From: Thiotrichaceae bacterium
GTDB lineage: Bacteria; Pseudomonadota; Gammaproteobacteria; Beggiatoales; Beggiatoaceae
Length of the DNA stretch: 42,999 nucleotides
Direction of reading: 5' to 3'
Assembly: GCA_026991885.1 (NCBI GenBank)
Contig: JALXAQ010000201.1
Span: 1-42,999, forward strand
Shown here: positions 25,664 through 33,741 of the stretch, in pieces
How positions within the stretch are numbered: position 1 is the first letter of the stretch
How the letters are laid out: the number at the start of each line of letters is the position of its first letter
Made by a program: the position numbers and the translations under genes
The notes under the pieces: model-generated
Database searches by the model: none
Seen by the model: the letters and a program-made list of their open reading frames with translations, nothing else
Told to the model about the DNA's origin: nothing

Positions 25664-25987
25664 ATGTTATACGGTTTAAAAGAAGAAGTTGTCAAAAAAA
25701 TAAACAGCATATTTGCTGAATATGAAGAAGTACAAGAAGTCATTTTGTATGGTTCTCGTGCCAAGGGCAACTATAAACCTGGCTCCGATATTGATTTAAC
25801 ACTCAAAGGCAAAAACATAAACCTAAAAGTGATTAATAAAATCAGCCTTAATCTTGATGATCTTCTGTTACCTTATACATTTGATCTTTCTATATATCAT
25901 CAGATAAATAATCAGGATTTGATCGATCATATTAAACGGGTTGGAAAAAGGTTTTTTAAATCTCCTCAAAATGCTCTGGCAAAATAA
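25664..25987 (+). CDS. MntA-like minimal nucleotidyltransferase antitoxin
   Basis: 107 residues. The nucleotidyltransferase signature LYGSRAKGNYKPGSDIDL places Gly30-Ser31 and the metal ligands Asp42 and Asp44, with the third Asp at 74 (YTFDLSIY). Second gene of the HEPN-MNT pair, with an AGGAG ribosome binding site. Both partners keep their catalytic residues, so this is the one toxin-antitoxin module in the window that looks intact. Confidence 0.87.
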   Translation: MLYGLKEEVVKKINSIFAEYEEVQEVILYGSRAKGNYKPGSDIDLTLKGKNINLKVINKISLNLDDLLLPYTFDLSIYHQINNQDLIDHIKRVGKRFFKSPQNALAK

Positions 25988-26112
25988 CCATAAAATTCTA
26001 TTTTTTTTGGCTGTCGAGACTATTCGTAGTAGGGGATTTATCACCTACGTGACAAAGAGTAAAATTTTATTTGCATCTTGTGAAAAATTATTGTAGAATA
26101 GCGCCCCTCAAT

Positions 26113-26185
26113 GCCGGTGTAGCTCAGTTGGTAGAGCAACCGCCTCGTAAGCGGTAGGTCGGACGTTCAAATCGTCTCACCGGCA
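26113..26185 (+). tRNA. tRNA-Thr (anticodon CGT)
   Basis: A full cloverleaf: acceptor GCCGGTG (26113-26119) pairs with CACCGGC (26178-26184), discriminator A. The D-arm is AGCTCAGTTGGTAGAGC. The anticodon arm ACCGC-CTCGTAA-GCGGT gives CGT, reading ACG. The T-arm holds TTCAAAT. No CCA is encoded, so the 3' end depends on the CCA-adding enzyme (a cca gene lies at 33742). Confidence 0.95.
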
Positions 26186-26239
26186 TCACCTTCTCCCGTC
26201 GCCCAATAAAAAATTACTACGGAGCAGGAGTAAAACACC

Positions 26240-26839
26240 ATGTCCGCCCAACCTCAAATTGCTTATATTACGCCCTCAGACTATTTGAGCCTAGAGCGCC
26301 AAGCCGAATATAAAAGCGAATATTTTGACGGTGAAATCTTCGCCATGACTGGTGCCAGCGAAGCCCATAACCAGATTGTGACAAACCTTACGATTGAAAT
26401 TGGCACCCAATTCAAAAAGCGTCCGTGCAAGGTATATGCTAATGATATGCGCGTCAAGGTAAATCCAACCGGCTTATATACTTATCCCGATATTGTCGCA
26501 GTATGCGAACAACGCCACTTTGATGATGACCAAAAAGATACTTTGCTCAATCCAACCGTCATTATTGAGGTCCTCTCCTCCTCCACCGCCGATTATGATC
26601 GAGGCACCAAGTTTGAACAGTATCGCACGCTTGAATCTCTGAAAGAGTATATCTTGATTGCACAAAACAAATACCATATTGAACACTATGTACGGCAGGC
26701 AAATCAGCAATGGCTGTTGTCAGAGACAAATGATTTACAAGATACGATAGAATTACCTTCCATCCAATGTTCTCTTGCAGTGTCCGATGTTTATGATAAA
26801 GTTGAAATGCTGTCAGTCACGAGGGCAAGCCATAAATAA
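26240..26839 (+). CDS. Uma2-family (DUF820) putative endonuclease
   Basis: 199 residues, with GGAGCAGGAG upstream. Family hallmarks: ITPSDYLSLERQAEYKSEYFDGEIFAMTG split as YLSLERQAEYKSEYFDG plus EIFAMTGAS, AHNQIVTNL, YANDMRVKV, TYPDIVAVC and NPTVIIEVLSSSTADYDRG. Asp in YPDI and Glu in IIEVLS form the PD-(D/E)XK-like core, with the third motif Glu-x-x-x-Leu-x-A (EYILIAQ). These proteins are hugely amplified in cyanobacteria and filamentous sulfur bacteria; their function is unknown. Directly follows the tRNA gene. Confidence 0.88.
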   Translation: MSAQPQIAYITPSDYLSLERQAEYKSEYFDGEIFAMTGASEAHNQIVTNLTIEIGTQFKKRPCKVYANDMRVKVNPTGLYTYPDIVAVCEQRHFDDDQKDTLLNPTVIIEVLSSSTADYDRGTKFEQYRTLESLKEYILIAQNKYHIEHYVRQANQQWLLSETNDLQDTIELPSIQCSLAVSDVYDKVEMLSVTRASHK

Positions 26840-26866
26840 TCCATTAGTTTCTTATTTGCGCTTAGC

Positions 26867-26918
26867 AAGGATAAGTCAAAACAAAATTCCAGCTCTGCTT
26901 AGGTTTTGACTTATCCCT
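26867..26918. repeat. R1 palindromic repeat
   Basis: Arms AAGGATAAGTCAAAAC and GTTTTGACTTATCCCT around AGCTCTGCTTAG, followed by the R1 tail AAATCCCTGTCGTTAAG, whose last bases overlap the plsC stop region at 26940. Confidence 0.8.
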
Positions 26919-26939
26919 GTTAAAAACAAATCCCTGTCG

Positions 26940-27647
26940 TTAAGATTGAATTTTCAGCACCATATCTTCTATCCACTCTTCAGTCAACGCATTGATTTCT
27001 TTATAAGTTTTACCGGTTGACTCAATCACAGGGCCAATAACAACCTTAATAGTGCCCGGTCGTTTGATAAAAGTTTTGGGCGGCCAGAATTCTCCAGAAT
27101 TCACAGCGACTGGTACGACCGGATAACCACTTTGCGCCGCTAACATAGCCCCCCCTACGCCATACCGTTTTTTTTCACCCACCTTTACCCGCGTTCCTTC
27201 TGGAAATATCACTATCCAGTTCCCTTCTGCCAAACGTTGTTTTCCCTGTTCAACAATTTGTCGCATAGATTGACGAAGATTTTTACGATCAAGGGCAATC
27301 GGTTTCAGACTGGCCAGCGCCCAACCAAAAAAGGGTATTCGTAATAATTCACGTTTGACGATCCAAACCTGCCTTGGAAAAATGACTTGAAAAATAATCG
27401 TTTCCCATGCGGATTGGTGTTTACTCAACAGAATCGCGGGGGTTGCGGGGATATTTTCGAGCCCTTCAACTTGATAATTCAGTTGGCAGGTTTTTTCCAG
27501 CCACCAGTTCACAAAGTGTGCCCACTGATTCATCACTCGGTAACGTTGTCTAAACGGTAACGGTAATAACAATACGCCTAAAGGAGCAAATATTAAAAGA
27601 GGCAGTGATATGCCTATATAAAATAAGAGAGAACGTAAAAATAGCAT
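26940..27647 (-). CDS. plsC: 1-acyl-sn-glycerol-3-phosphate acyltransferase
   Basis: 235 residues. Makes phosphatidic acid at the inner membrane. An N-terminal membrane segment (SLLFYIGISLPLLIFAPLG) precedes the PlsC domain with HQSAWE (His77-x4-Glu82, the HX4E variant common in gammaproteobacteria), the second block IPFFGWALA and IFPEGTRV (148-154). It follows gmhB by 8 bases, with GGAG inside the gmhB end as ribosome binding site, so the two are co-transcribed (a frequent pairing next to glyQS in gammaproteobacteria). Confidence 0.93.
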   Translation of the reverse strand: MLFLRSLLFYIGISLPLLIFAPLGVLLLPLPFRQRYRVMNQWAHFVNWWLEKTCQLNYQVEGLENIPATPAILLSKHQSAWETIIFQVIFPRQVWIVKRELLRIPFFGWALASLKPIALDRKNLRQSMRQIVEQGKQRLAEGNWIVIFPEGTRVKVGEKKRYGVGGAMLAAQSGYPVVPVAVNSGEFWPPKTFIKRPGTIKVVIGPVIESTGKTYKEINALTEEWIEDMVLKIQS

Positions 27648-27655
27648 TTTATCAG

Positions 27656-28195
27656 TTACTCCAAAAAATTATCAACAACAGCAGCCAAATCGTCATACAC
27701 AGGAACATCCTCGAATCCTGCCATATTACCACTCAATGTCCGCTGCCCCTTGCCTGTCCGCACTAAAATCGGATTTGCGCCCGCCGCACTCGCCGCTTGT
27801 AAATCACGCAGCGAATCCCCCACCGCCAGCACATTGATTAAAGCAATACCCAAACGCTTGGCAATGTCGTGAAATAAGCCTGGACGTGGTTTACGACATT
27901 GGCAATCGTCATTAGGGCGGTGTGGACAAAAGAAAATAGCTTCAATCGTGCCACCCACTTCAGACAATTCTTGGTGCATTTTTTGATGGATTTGATGAAG
28001 TTCATTTATAGTAAATAAACCACGCGCCAAGCCAGATTGATTGGAGGCAACCACCACCCGATAGCCAGCTTGGTTGAGGCGAGCAATCGCTTCTAAGCTG
28101 CCCGGTATCGCTTTCCATTCACAGGAGGATTTGATGTATTCATCAGAATCCTCGTTTATCACCCCATCTCTATCAAGTATTACTAATTTTGGCAT
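27656..28195 (-). CDS. gmhB: D-glycero-beta-D-manno-heptose-1,7-bisphosphate 7-phosphatase
   Basis: 179 residues from the ATG at 28195 (MPKLVILDRDGVIN); the frame is open to 28225 but adds non-family residues. HAD motifs: LDRDGVIN (Asp8, Asp10), VVASNQSGLARG, CRKPRPGLF and VGDSLRDLQAA. The zinc loop CPHRPNDDCQC is present. It acts in ADP-heptose synthesis for lipopolysaccharide inner core. Confidence 0.93.
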   Translation of the reverse strand: MPKLVILDRDGVINEDSDEYIKSSCEWKAIPGSLEAIARLNQAGYRVVVASNQSGLARGLFTINELHQIHQKMHQELSEVGGTIEAIFFCPHRPNDDCQCRKPRPGLFHDIAKRLGIALINVLAVGDSLRDLQAASAAGANPILVRTGKGQRTLSGNMAGFEDVPVYDDLAAVVDNFLE

Positions 28196-28211
28196 ATTTT
28201 TTATCGTAGCA

Positions 28212-28676
28212 TCATAAAAAAACATCAGGAGAAACCTGAAAACGCTCGCTCAGCTCACGGATTTGTCGAGCCTTTAACTCCCGTTGACCATTTATAATTT
28301 CTGACACCTCGTCAATATTGCCTATTTCGGGTAAGTCGCTTGGAGTCAGCGCGTTTTGTTCCATTAAAAATTGCAAAACATCGTTACCTGAAACTTCTGG
28401 CTTAGGATAATGCCTCGTTTCATAGCTTTCAATTAAAAGACATAGCGTTTCCATTAAACTAGATAATGGATGAGTTTTATTGTCACCAACTATATCAATT
28501 AATTTTTCAAATAAAGTTAAAGTGCGTTGGTATTCTTTTTCAGAATGTGGAACAGACAATACCCTCGATACATCAGACCAAAAATGAGAAAGGGTGCTAA
28601 TGACTTTTGGGTTAGACGGTTTTTTTGTGACTTCAAAAAAAACATCAGCAAAGTGGTCAACTGGTTGAGCTATCAT
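28212..28676 (-). CDS. higA: HigA-type antitoxin / XRE-family regulator
   Basis: 154 residues from the ATG at 28676 (AGAGG 8 bases upstream; a GTG immediately precedes). The C-terminal half is the HigA-like helix-turn-helix: NDVLQFLMEQNALTPSDLPE, IDEVSEIINGQRELKARQIR and ELSERFQVSPDVFL. The middle part, LIESYETRHYPKP, is the family's lead-in. The matching HigB toxin gene lies upstream on the same strand but 588 bases away, separated by inverted-repeat elements, so the usual tight higB-higA coupling is broken. The N-terminal 60 residues are not typical of HigA. Confidence 0.78.
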   Translation of the reverse strand: MIAQPVDHFADVFFEVTKKPSNPKVISTLSHFWSDVSRVLSVPHSEKEYQRTLTLFEKLIDIVGDNKTHPLSSLMETLCLLIESYETRHYPKPEVSGNDVLQFLMEQNALTPSDLPEIGNIDEVSEIINGQRELKARQIRELSERFQVSPDVFL

Positions 28677-28700
28677 CACGATATCCTCTTAAAATCTACT

Positions 28701-28836
28701 TGGCACCGTCATAAACTGAGCTTTTGTCATTTAGCTTCGCTCACTTCGTATCGATCAGAGGAGAAATATTGTTGAAATTGTTCAAGATTTATCCTCTGGT
28801 GCCTCATTCCAAAAAAACTCAGTTTATGACGGTGTC
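28701..28836. repeat. R9 inverted-repeat element (MITE-like)
   Basis: TGGCACCGTCATAAACTGAG (28701-28720) faces CTCAGTTTATGACGGTGTC (28818-28836), a 17-base perfect core. About 97 bases lie between, with no transposase. Only copy seen in the window. It lies immediately upstream of the HigA ribosome binding site and may carry or disrupt its promoter. Confidence 0.75.
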
Positions 28837-28870
28837 TAGTATAGAATCGATATTAAAATAATATAATTCA

Positions 28871-28982
28871 AATAAGTACTGAACCATGAGACGAAGTCAG
28901 CGAAAATTATCGGAGATTTTGGAGTCCAAAGCTAAAGCTTTGGACTCCAAAATACATTAAAATTCATGGTTCGGTACTTATT
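28871..28982. repeat. R8 inverted-repeat element containing an R3 hairpin
   Basis: AATAAGTACTGAACCATGA (28871-28889) faces TCATGGTTCGGTACTTATT (28964-28982). At the centre is a perfect R3 palindrome, GGAGTCCAAAGCTAAAGCTT continuing to GGACTCC (28921-28948). A half-copy of the same composite is at 18073-18126. Confidence 0.82.
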
Positions 28983-28991
28983 CGTATGAAT

Positions 28992-29183
28992 AACTGATGT
29001 TACGCACTGAAATTCCAAGTCAAAACCAGACCTGCCAGGTTAAAACAAAACCTGGCAGGTCAAAAGCTTAACCAGGTTTGTATTTGACTTTTATTTTGAC
29101 CTGGCAGGTTTTGTTTTTAACCTGCCAGGTCTGGTTTTGACTTTTGTTTGTCGTTTTTGGAAGGTGAGTGCGTAACATCAGTG
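28992..29183. repeat. R10 inverted-repeat element with nested R7 arms
   Basis: Outer arms AACTGATGTTACGCACT (28992 on) and AGTGCGTAACATCAGT (29167-29182). Inside, CCAGACCTGCCAGGTTAAAA and AAAACCTGGCAGGTC face their complements AACCTGCCAGGTCTGG near 29120-29141, giving a very long stem. No open frame of note. Bases 29184-29264 show nothing I recognise. Confidence 0.8.
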
Positions 29184-29264
29184 AATAAATGCGAAGTGCA
29201 ATATTTACGCTTTGCTCTGCAAATAATTTTAAAAAAGTTGCACATCGCGTGAATAAACCTTTAA

Positions 29265-29567
29265 CTATCTATTGCATTCTGTTTTCCATTTTTCCAAATC
29301 ATATTCTGCATGTGTTAGTACATATTTGATATATACCGTTTTTATGCTATAGAGAATTTTAACAATTAATCTGACTTTATTGCCCCCAATATTAAAAATG
29401 ACACATTCTCCGACTTGATCAACACTATTGGAAAAAGTGCGACGCAAATCATCAAAATTTTCATAATTATTTTTGCTTAGAGTTTTAAACCATCTATCTA
29501 AAGCATTTTTTGTATATGGGTATTTTTCGGCAAATTTTTTAAGTTTAGGATAGGCTATAACGTGCAT
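29265..29567 (-). CDS. higB: HigB-family mRNA interferase toxin
   Basis: 100 residues with a good ribosome binding site (AGGAAG, 8 bases from the ATG). HigB-toxin family pattern: MHVIAYPKLKKFAEKYP, a Trp-containing helix (ALDRWFKTL), the DLRRTFSNSVDQVGE loop, CVIFNIGGNKVRLIVKI and YVLTHAEYD near the end. A ribosome-dependent RNase when paired with HigA. Its antitoxin candidate is at 28212-28676, separated by three repeat elements. The intact reading frame suggests that antitoxin is still supplied. Confidence 0.85.
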   Translation of the reverse strand: MHVIAYPKLKKFAEKYPYTKNALDRWFKTLSKNNYENFDDLRRTFSNSVDQVGECVIFNIGGNKVRLIVKILYSIKTVYIKYVLTHAEYDLEKWKTECNR

Positions 29568-29620
29568 TATTTGACTTCCTCATAAATGTATGGTGGATTT
29601 ATCGCCTCAATGCCACCTTC

Positions 29621-29737
29621 GTTAAGGGCAACCATAAAGGATTGCCTTCCTCGGCAAAAGTTTTCGCTGCGCGAAAACTTTTGCCGAGGAAACAAAAATG
29701 GCACGTAGGGGCAATCCCTTGTGGTTGCCCTTAACTT
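29621..29737. repeat. R2 inverted-repeat element abutting the glyQS stop codon
   Basis: Arms GTTAAGGGCAACCATAAAGG and its near complement ending GTTGCCCTTAACTTAA. The inner hairpin CCTCGGCAAAAGTTTTCGC / GCGAAAACTTTTGCCGAGG is the same as in the element at 17931. Its right end runs into the stop codon of the glycyl-tRNA synthetase gene. Confidence 0.85.
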
Positions 29738-32717
29738 AACTTTTCACCTGTAAGCGCGAAATATCAGCCACCTGCAAAAACAAATGGCGCACCTTTTGTA
29801 GAAAAGCCAAACGGTTAGTACGCACCCTCATATCCTCGTCCATCACCAGCACCTCATCAAAAAACTTATCAACCGTTTCTCGTAAACTCGCCAAATGTTG
29901 CAAAGCCGTTTGATAGTCTCCCTGTTTTAGCAACGGCACCATTTTTTCGCTGACAGTTTCCATTTCATCATACAAGAGCTTCTCAGCAGGCTGATTAAAC
30001 GCACTTGGATCAGGCTCAGATGGAAAAGACTCCTTAGCTTTTTTTAAAATATTATGGATACGTTTATTGGCACTGGCTAAACTCATCGCCGCCGGCAACG
30101 CTCGGAAAGCTTCTATGCCACGAATCCGTCGATCGGTATCTAAGGGAGAAGTTGGGCGGCACACTAATACAGCCTCAATACTATCAAGATTGATACCTTG
30201 TTCCTGATAATATCCCCTTAAACGCTCTAATGTAAAATCAAACACTTGCTTATTCGTTTGCGCGTTGAGCAAAGGGTACGCCGCCTGTGCCTCTTCCAAT
30301 AATTTATATATATTTAAAGGCAAAGGGCATTGTTCAATCATAATCCGCAAAACACCTATGGCAGCGCGACGTAAGCCATAAGGGTCCTTATCACCCGTCG
30401 GCGCTTGCCCAATGCCAAAAATGCCGACTAAAGTATCCAATTTATCAGCAATGGCTAAAGCTTGCCCCAATGGACTACTTGGCAGCGCATCGCCCCCAAA
30501 ACGGGGCATATATTGCTCACGCAAGGCGATTCCTATCTCCTTATTATCAGCATAATATTCACCCATGATGCCCTGTAATTCGGGAAATTCGCCAACCATA
30601 TCTGTCATCAAATCGCACTTCGATAATTGCCCTGCGCGGACACCTTGAGATTCATCTGCCCCCAATTGTTTAGCAATGAAACCAGACAATTTAGCAATTC
30701 GCTGGGATTTATCATATAAGCTGCCTAACTTCTTTTGGAAAATGACCGTTTTTAATTGCTCTAAACGACTCTCCAAGGATTTTTTACGATCCTGTTCCCA
30801 GAAAAAAGCGGCATCGCTCAAACGAGGACGAATCACCCGCTCATTGCCTGCCCGTACCACCTCTGGTTGACGACTCTCAATATTGCTCACGGTGATAAAA
30901 CGCGGCAATAATTTGCCCGCTTGATTGACCACATGAAAACATTTTTGATGGTTTTTCAGAGTAGCAATCAGCGCCTCGGGTGGGACATCAAGAAATTTTT
31001 CATCATAGCTACCCGTTACCGCCACAGGCCATTCTACCAAACTGGTGACTTCATTTAATAGCGCATCCTCAATCACCGCCTCACCGCCTATCTCTTCTGC
31101 GGCGCTCTCAACCAAGACTTTGATATGCTCATGACGCACAGCAAAAGCAGCAATAACATGACCTTGTTTTTCTAACCGTTTGCTATAGTCGCTCGCTTGA
31201 GCTAAGCTAATCGGCTCAGGATGATGAAAACGATGCCCCCGCGTCTCGCGCCCACTACGCACGCCAAAGATTTGGGTATCAATCACCTGATCTCCGAATA
31301 AAATAACGATCCAATGTACCGGGCGCACAAATTCAAAAGGTAAATCGCTCCAACGCATCCGTTTAGGGATAGGCAAGCCGGCTAAAGCCGCTTCAATGAT
31401 CTCAGGTATCAAAGTGGCAGTGGCTTGCCCAGGCTGCGTACTGCGATGATACAACCACGCACCTTTTTTAGTTTTTTGTTGCTCCAAGTTAGCCACTTCC
31501 ACGCCGCAGGATCGTGCAAATCCTAAAGCCGCTTTAGTCGGTTGCCCGTTTTTATCAAAAGCGGCAACGAGAGCAGGACCACGTCTTTCGATTTGACGAT
31601 CAGCCTGCATAGTCGCCACCCCTTTGATGATTACCGCTAAGCGGCGCGGCGTCGCAAAAGGTGTCGCAACCCTATAACTGATTTGTTTTTGCTCAAGTCC
31701 GCGACAAAGCCCCGAAGAAAAGGCTTCAGATAAGCCTTGCAAAGCTTTAGGGGGCAATTCTTCTGTACCAATTTCTATTAATAAATCACGGGATTCAAAA
31801 CTATCTTCCTTTAACTCTCCTTTTTCAAAGGGGAGAGGCTCGCTACTGGGTTGGGGGGACATCGGAAAATTCAAAGATTCACGGCGCTCATAATAAGCTT
31901 GTGCCACACCACGCGCCAGTGTCCGCACTCGCAAAATATAACGTTGTCGCTCCGTAACAGAAATAGCATGACGGGCATCGAGTAAATTAAATGTATGAGA
32001 CGTTTTAAGCATCAGCTCATAAGCCGGCAATGCTAACCCTTTTTCAATCAATGATTGGCTTTCTTTTTCATAAACATCAAATAAGTGAAATAATTCATCG
32101 ACTGGGGCATGTTCAAAATTATAGGCTGACATTTCCACTTCATTTTGATGAAAAACATCGCCATAAGTGACACCTTCTGTCCACACTAAATCATATACAC
32201 TTTCTACGCCTTGCAAATACATCGCAATGCGTTCCAAGCCGTAAGTGATTTCCCCCGTCACCGGCTTACATTCTAAGCCGCCCACTTGTTGAAAATAGGT
32301 AAATTGGGTCACTTCCATCCCATTGAGCCACACTTCCCAGCCCAATCCCCATGCACCAAGAGTCGGAGACTCCCAATTATCTTCCACAAAACGGATATCA
32401 TGCACCAGCGGATCGATGCCGAGCATTTTTAAGGAGCCGAGATATAACTCTTGAATATTCAGCGGCGATGGTTTTATAACCACTTGATATTGATAATAAT
32501 GTTGTAAGCGATTCGGATTTTCCCCATAACGTCCATCGGTAGGGCGGCGGGATGGCTGTACATAAGCTGCACGCCAATGCTCAGGACCAATTGCCCGTAA
32601 AAATGTCGCCGGATGAAATGTGCCGGCACCGACTTCCATATCATAAGGTTGCTGCAAGACGCAGCCTTGTTTAGCCCAATATTCTTGTAGGGCGAGAATT
32701 AATGCTTGAAATGTCAT
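29736..32717 (-). CDS. glyQS: glycyl-tRNA synthetase, alpha and beta subunits fused
   Basis: 993 residues that join two normally separate proteins of the tetrameric bacterial enzyme. Residues 1-286 are a complete GlyQ catalytic subunit ([63 protein letters not shown], to [15 protein letters not shown]). Residues 310-993 are a complete GlyS ([51 protein letters not shown], the HD-like and anticodon-binding parts). A 23-residue linker lies between. The stop codon abuts an R2 element. Fused GlyQS is known in Chlamydiae and plant organelles but is unusual in gammaproteobacteria. Both halves look active. Confidence 0.93.
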   Translation of the reverse strand: MTFQALILALQEYWAKQGCVLQQPYDMEVGAGTFHPATFLRAIGPEHWRAAYVQPSRRPTDGRYGENPNRLQHYYQYQVVIKPSPLNIQELYLGSLKMLGIDPLVHDIRFVEDNWESPTLGAWGLGWEVWLNGMEVTQFTYFQQVGGLECKPVTGEITYGLERIAMYLQGVESVYDLVWTEGVTYGDVFHQNEVEMSAYNFEHAPVDELFHLFDVYEKESQSLIEKGLALPAYELMLKTSHTFNLLDARHAISVTERQRYILRVRTLARGVAQAYYERRESLNFPMSPQPSSEPLPFEKGELKEDSFESRDLLIEIGTEELPPKALQGLSEAFSSGLCRGLEQKQISYRVATPFATPRRLAVIIKGVATMQADRQIERRGPALVAAFDKNGQPTKAALGFARSCGVEVANLEQQKTKKGAWLYHRSTQPGQATATLIPEIIEAALAGLPIPKRMRWSDLPFEFVRPVHWIVILFGDQVIDTQIFGVRSGRETRGHRFHHPEPISLAQASDYSKRLEKQGHVIAAFAVRHEHIKVLVESAAEEIGGEAVIEDALLNEVTSLVEWPVAVTGSYDEKFLDVPPEALIATLKNHQKCFHVVNQAGKLLPRFITVSNIESRQPEVVRAGNERVIRPRLSDAAFFWEQDRKKSLESRLEQLKTVIFQKKLGSLYDKSQRIAKLSGFIAKQLGADESQGVRAGQLSKCDLMTDMVGEFPELQGIMGEYYADNKEIGIALREQYMPRFGGDALPSSPLGQALAIADKLDTLVGIFGIGQAPTGDKDPYGLRRAAIGVLRIMIEQCPLPLNIYKLLEEAQAAYPLLNAQTNKQVFDFTLERLRGYYQEQGINLDSIEAVLVCRPTSPLDTDRRIRGIEAFRALPAAMSLASANKRIHNILKKAKESFPSEPDPSAFNQPAEKLLYDEMETVSEKMVPLLKQGDYQTALQHLASLRETVDKFFDEVLVMDEDMRVRTNRLAFLQKVRHLFLQVADISRLQVKS
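31791..31859 (-). other. GlyQ-GlyS linker, repeat-like DNA
   Basis: The linker (residues 287-309: [19 protein letters not shown] and so on) is encoded by DNA with an imperfect palindrome, CTCTCCCCTTTGAAAAAGG continuing AGAG, preceded by a C-rich stretch. This looks like an intergenic repeat that became coding once the glyQ stop was lost. No second copy is present in this window, so the origin is inference. Confidence 0.5.
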
Positions 32718-32721
32718 TTCA

Positions 32722-32745
32722 GTTCCAAGATAAATCTTGGACTCC
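32722..32745 (-). repeat. R3 hairpin in the glyQS leader
   Basis: On the - strand GGAGTCCAAGATTTATCTTG plus GAAC ends only 4 bases before the glyQS ATG. The GGAG of the hairpin's first arm is the only ribosome-binding-like sequence there, so folding could affect translation start (inference). Confidence 0.7.
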
Positions 32746-32765
32746 TATATATATAATTATAATTA

Positions 32766-33686
32766 TTAATTAGTGTGCCCCTGTAAAATATTGCGAAAAA
32801 CATCAGGATTTTTAATATGCGTTATTTCGCCGGGGCGTGGAAAATGGAAATCTTGTAAACGCGACAACCAAAACCGTAGTGCCGCCGCCCGTAACATCAC
32901 CCGCCAAGTTTCATTTTCAAGCGGTGTCAGTGTGCGATTTTCGTAATAACCCTCAAATATGGCATTTACCCGTTTATCATCTAAATGACCATTGGGCAAA
33001 CTACACCAATCATTCATCGTGATAGCAATATCATAAAGCAAGACATCATTGCAGGCATAATAAAAATCAATAATGCCACACAACTTGTCGCCGTTAAATA
33101 GGGCATTATCGCGGAATAAATCCGCATGAATCACCCCTCGCGGTAAGTCCAGATTTTCATAATTAGCCTGAAAACGCAACTCGGCTTTTAGCAGTGCCGC
33201 ATCATCGGCAGCCATCAAGGGCAATACCCGTTCTGCGGTGACTTTCCACCAATCAGAGCCACGCCCATTGGCGCGGTGATGGGGAAAATCTGGACTAATG
33301 ACATGCAAATGCCCTAATGTACGGCCTATGGCATGACATTGTGCAAGGTTTGGCACTTCAACATCTTTACCACACAGACGTTGAACTAAAGCGGCAGGTT
33401 TGCCATTAAGTTCACGCAAATAATGCCCCGCCTTATCGGCTAACGGGTGGGCACTAGGAATGTTATGCTCGGCAAGATAAGCCATTAATTCCAGAAAATA
33501 GGGAAGTTCTTCATGGCTGTGTTGTTCAAATAAGGTCAACACAAATTCACCAGCGGTGGTGGTGACAAAATAATTAGTATTTTCTATGCCAGCATTAATA
33601 CCTTGATAAGAGACTAAAGTCCCTAAATCGTAGTGGCATAAAAAATCTTCCAGTTGATGGCGTTCAATAAGCGTATAAACAGACAT
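32766..33686 (-). CDS. thrB: homoserine kinase (type II, ThrB)
   Basis: 306 residues of the aminoglycoside-phosphotransferase-like ThrB family of pseudomonads and relatives. Phosphorylates homoserine in threonine synthesis. Motifs: GINAGIENTNYFVTT at the nucleotide loop, the catalytic GVIHADLFRDNALF, and the metal-binding GIIDFYYACNDVLLYDIAI. 48 bases upstream of glyQS on the same strand; divergent from cca with a 55-base gap. Confidence 0.94.
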   Translation of the reverse strand: MSVYTLIERHQLEDFLCHYDLGTLVSYQGINAGIENTNYFVTTTAGEFVLTLFEQHSHEELPYFLELMAYLAEHNIPSAHPLADKAGHYLRELNGKPAALVQRLCGKDVEVPNLAQCHAIGRTLGHLHVISPDFPHHRANGRGSDWWKVTAERVLPLMAADDAALLKAELRFQANYENLDLPRGVIHADLFRDNALFNGDKLCGIIDFYYACNDVLLYDIAITMNDWCSLPNGHLDDKRVNAIFEGYYENRTLTPLENETWRVMLRAAALRFWLSRLQDFHFPRPGEITHIKNPDVFRNILQGHTN

Positions 33687-33741
33687 GTGGGCAAAATTTC
33701 AGAAGAAAATAAACATATAATATCGTATTTTGAGAGCGAAA

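Noticed and set aside
28527..28775. 82-codon + strand frame opposite higA
   Set aside because: Antisense to a supported gene and extending into the R9 element; no independent evidence.
28701..29183. Insertion sequences between higB and higA
   Set aside because: The terminal inverted repeats are clear, but no transposase frame lies within any of the three elements, so they are called MITE-like repeats only.
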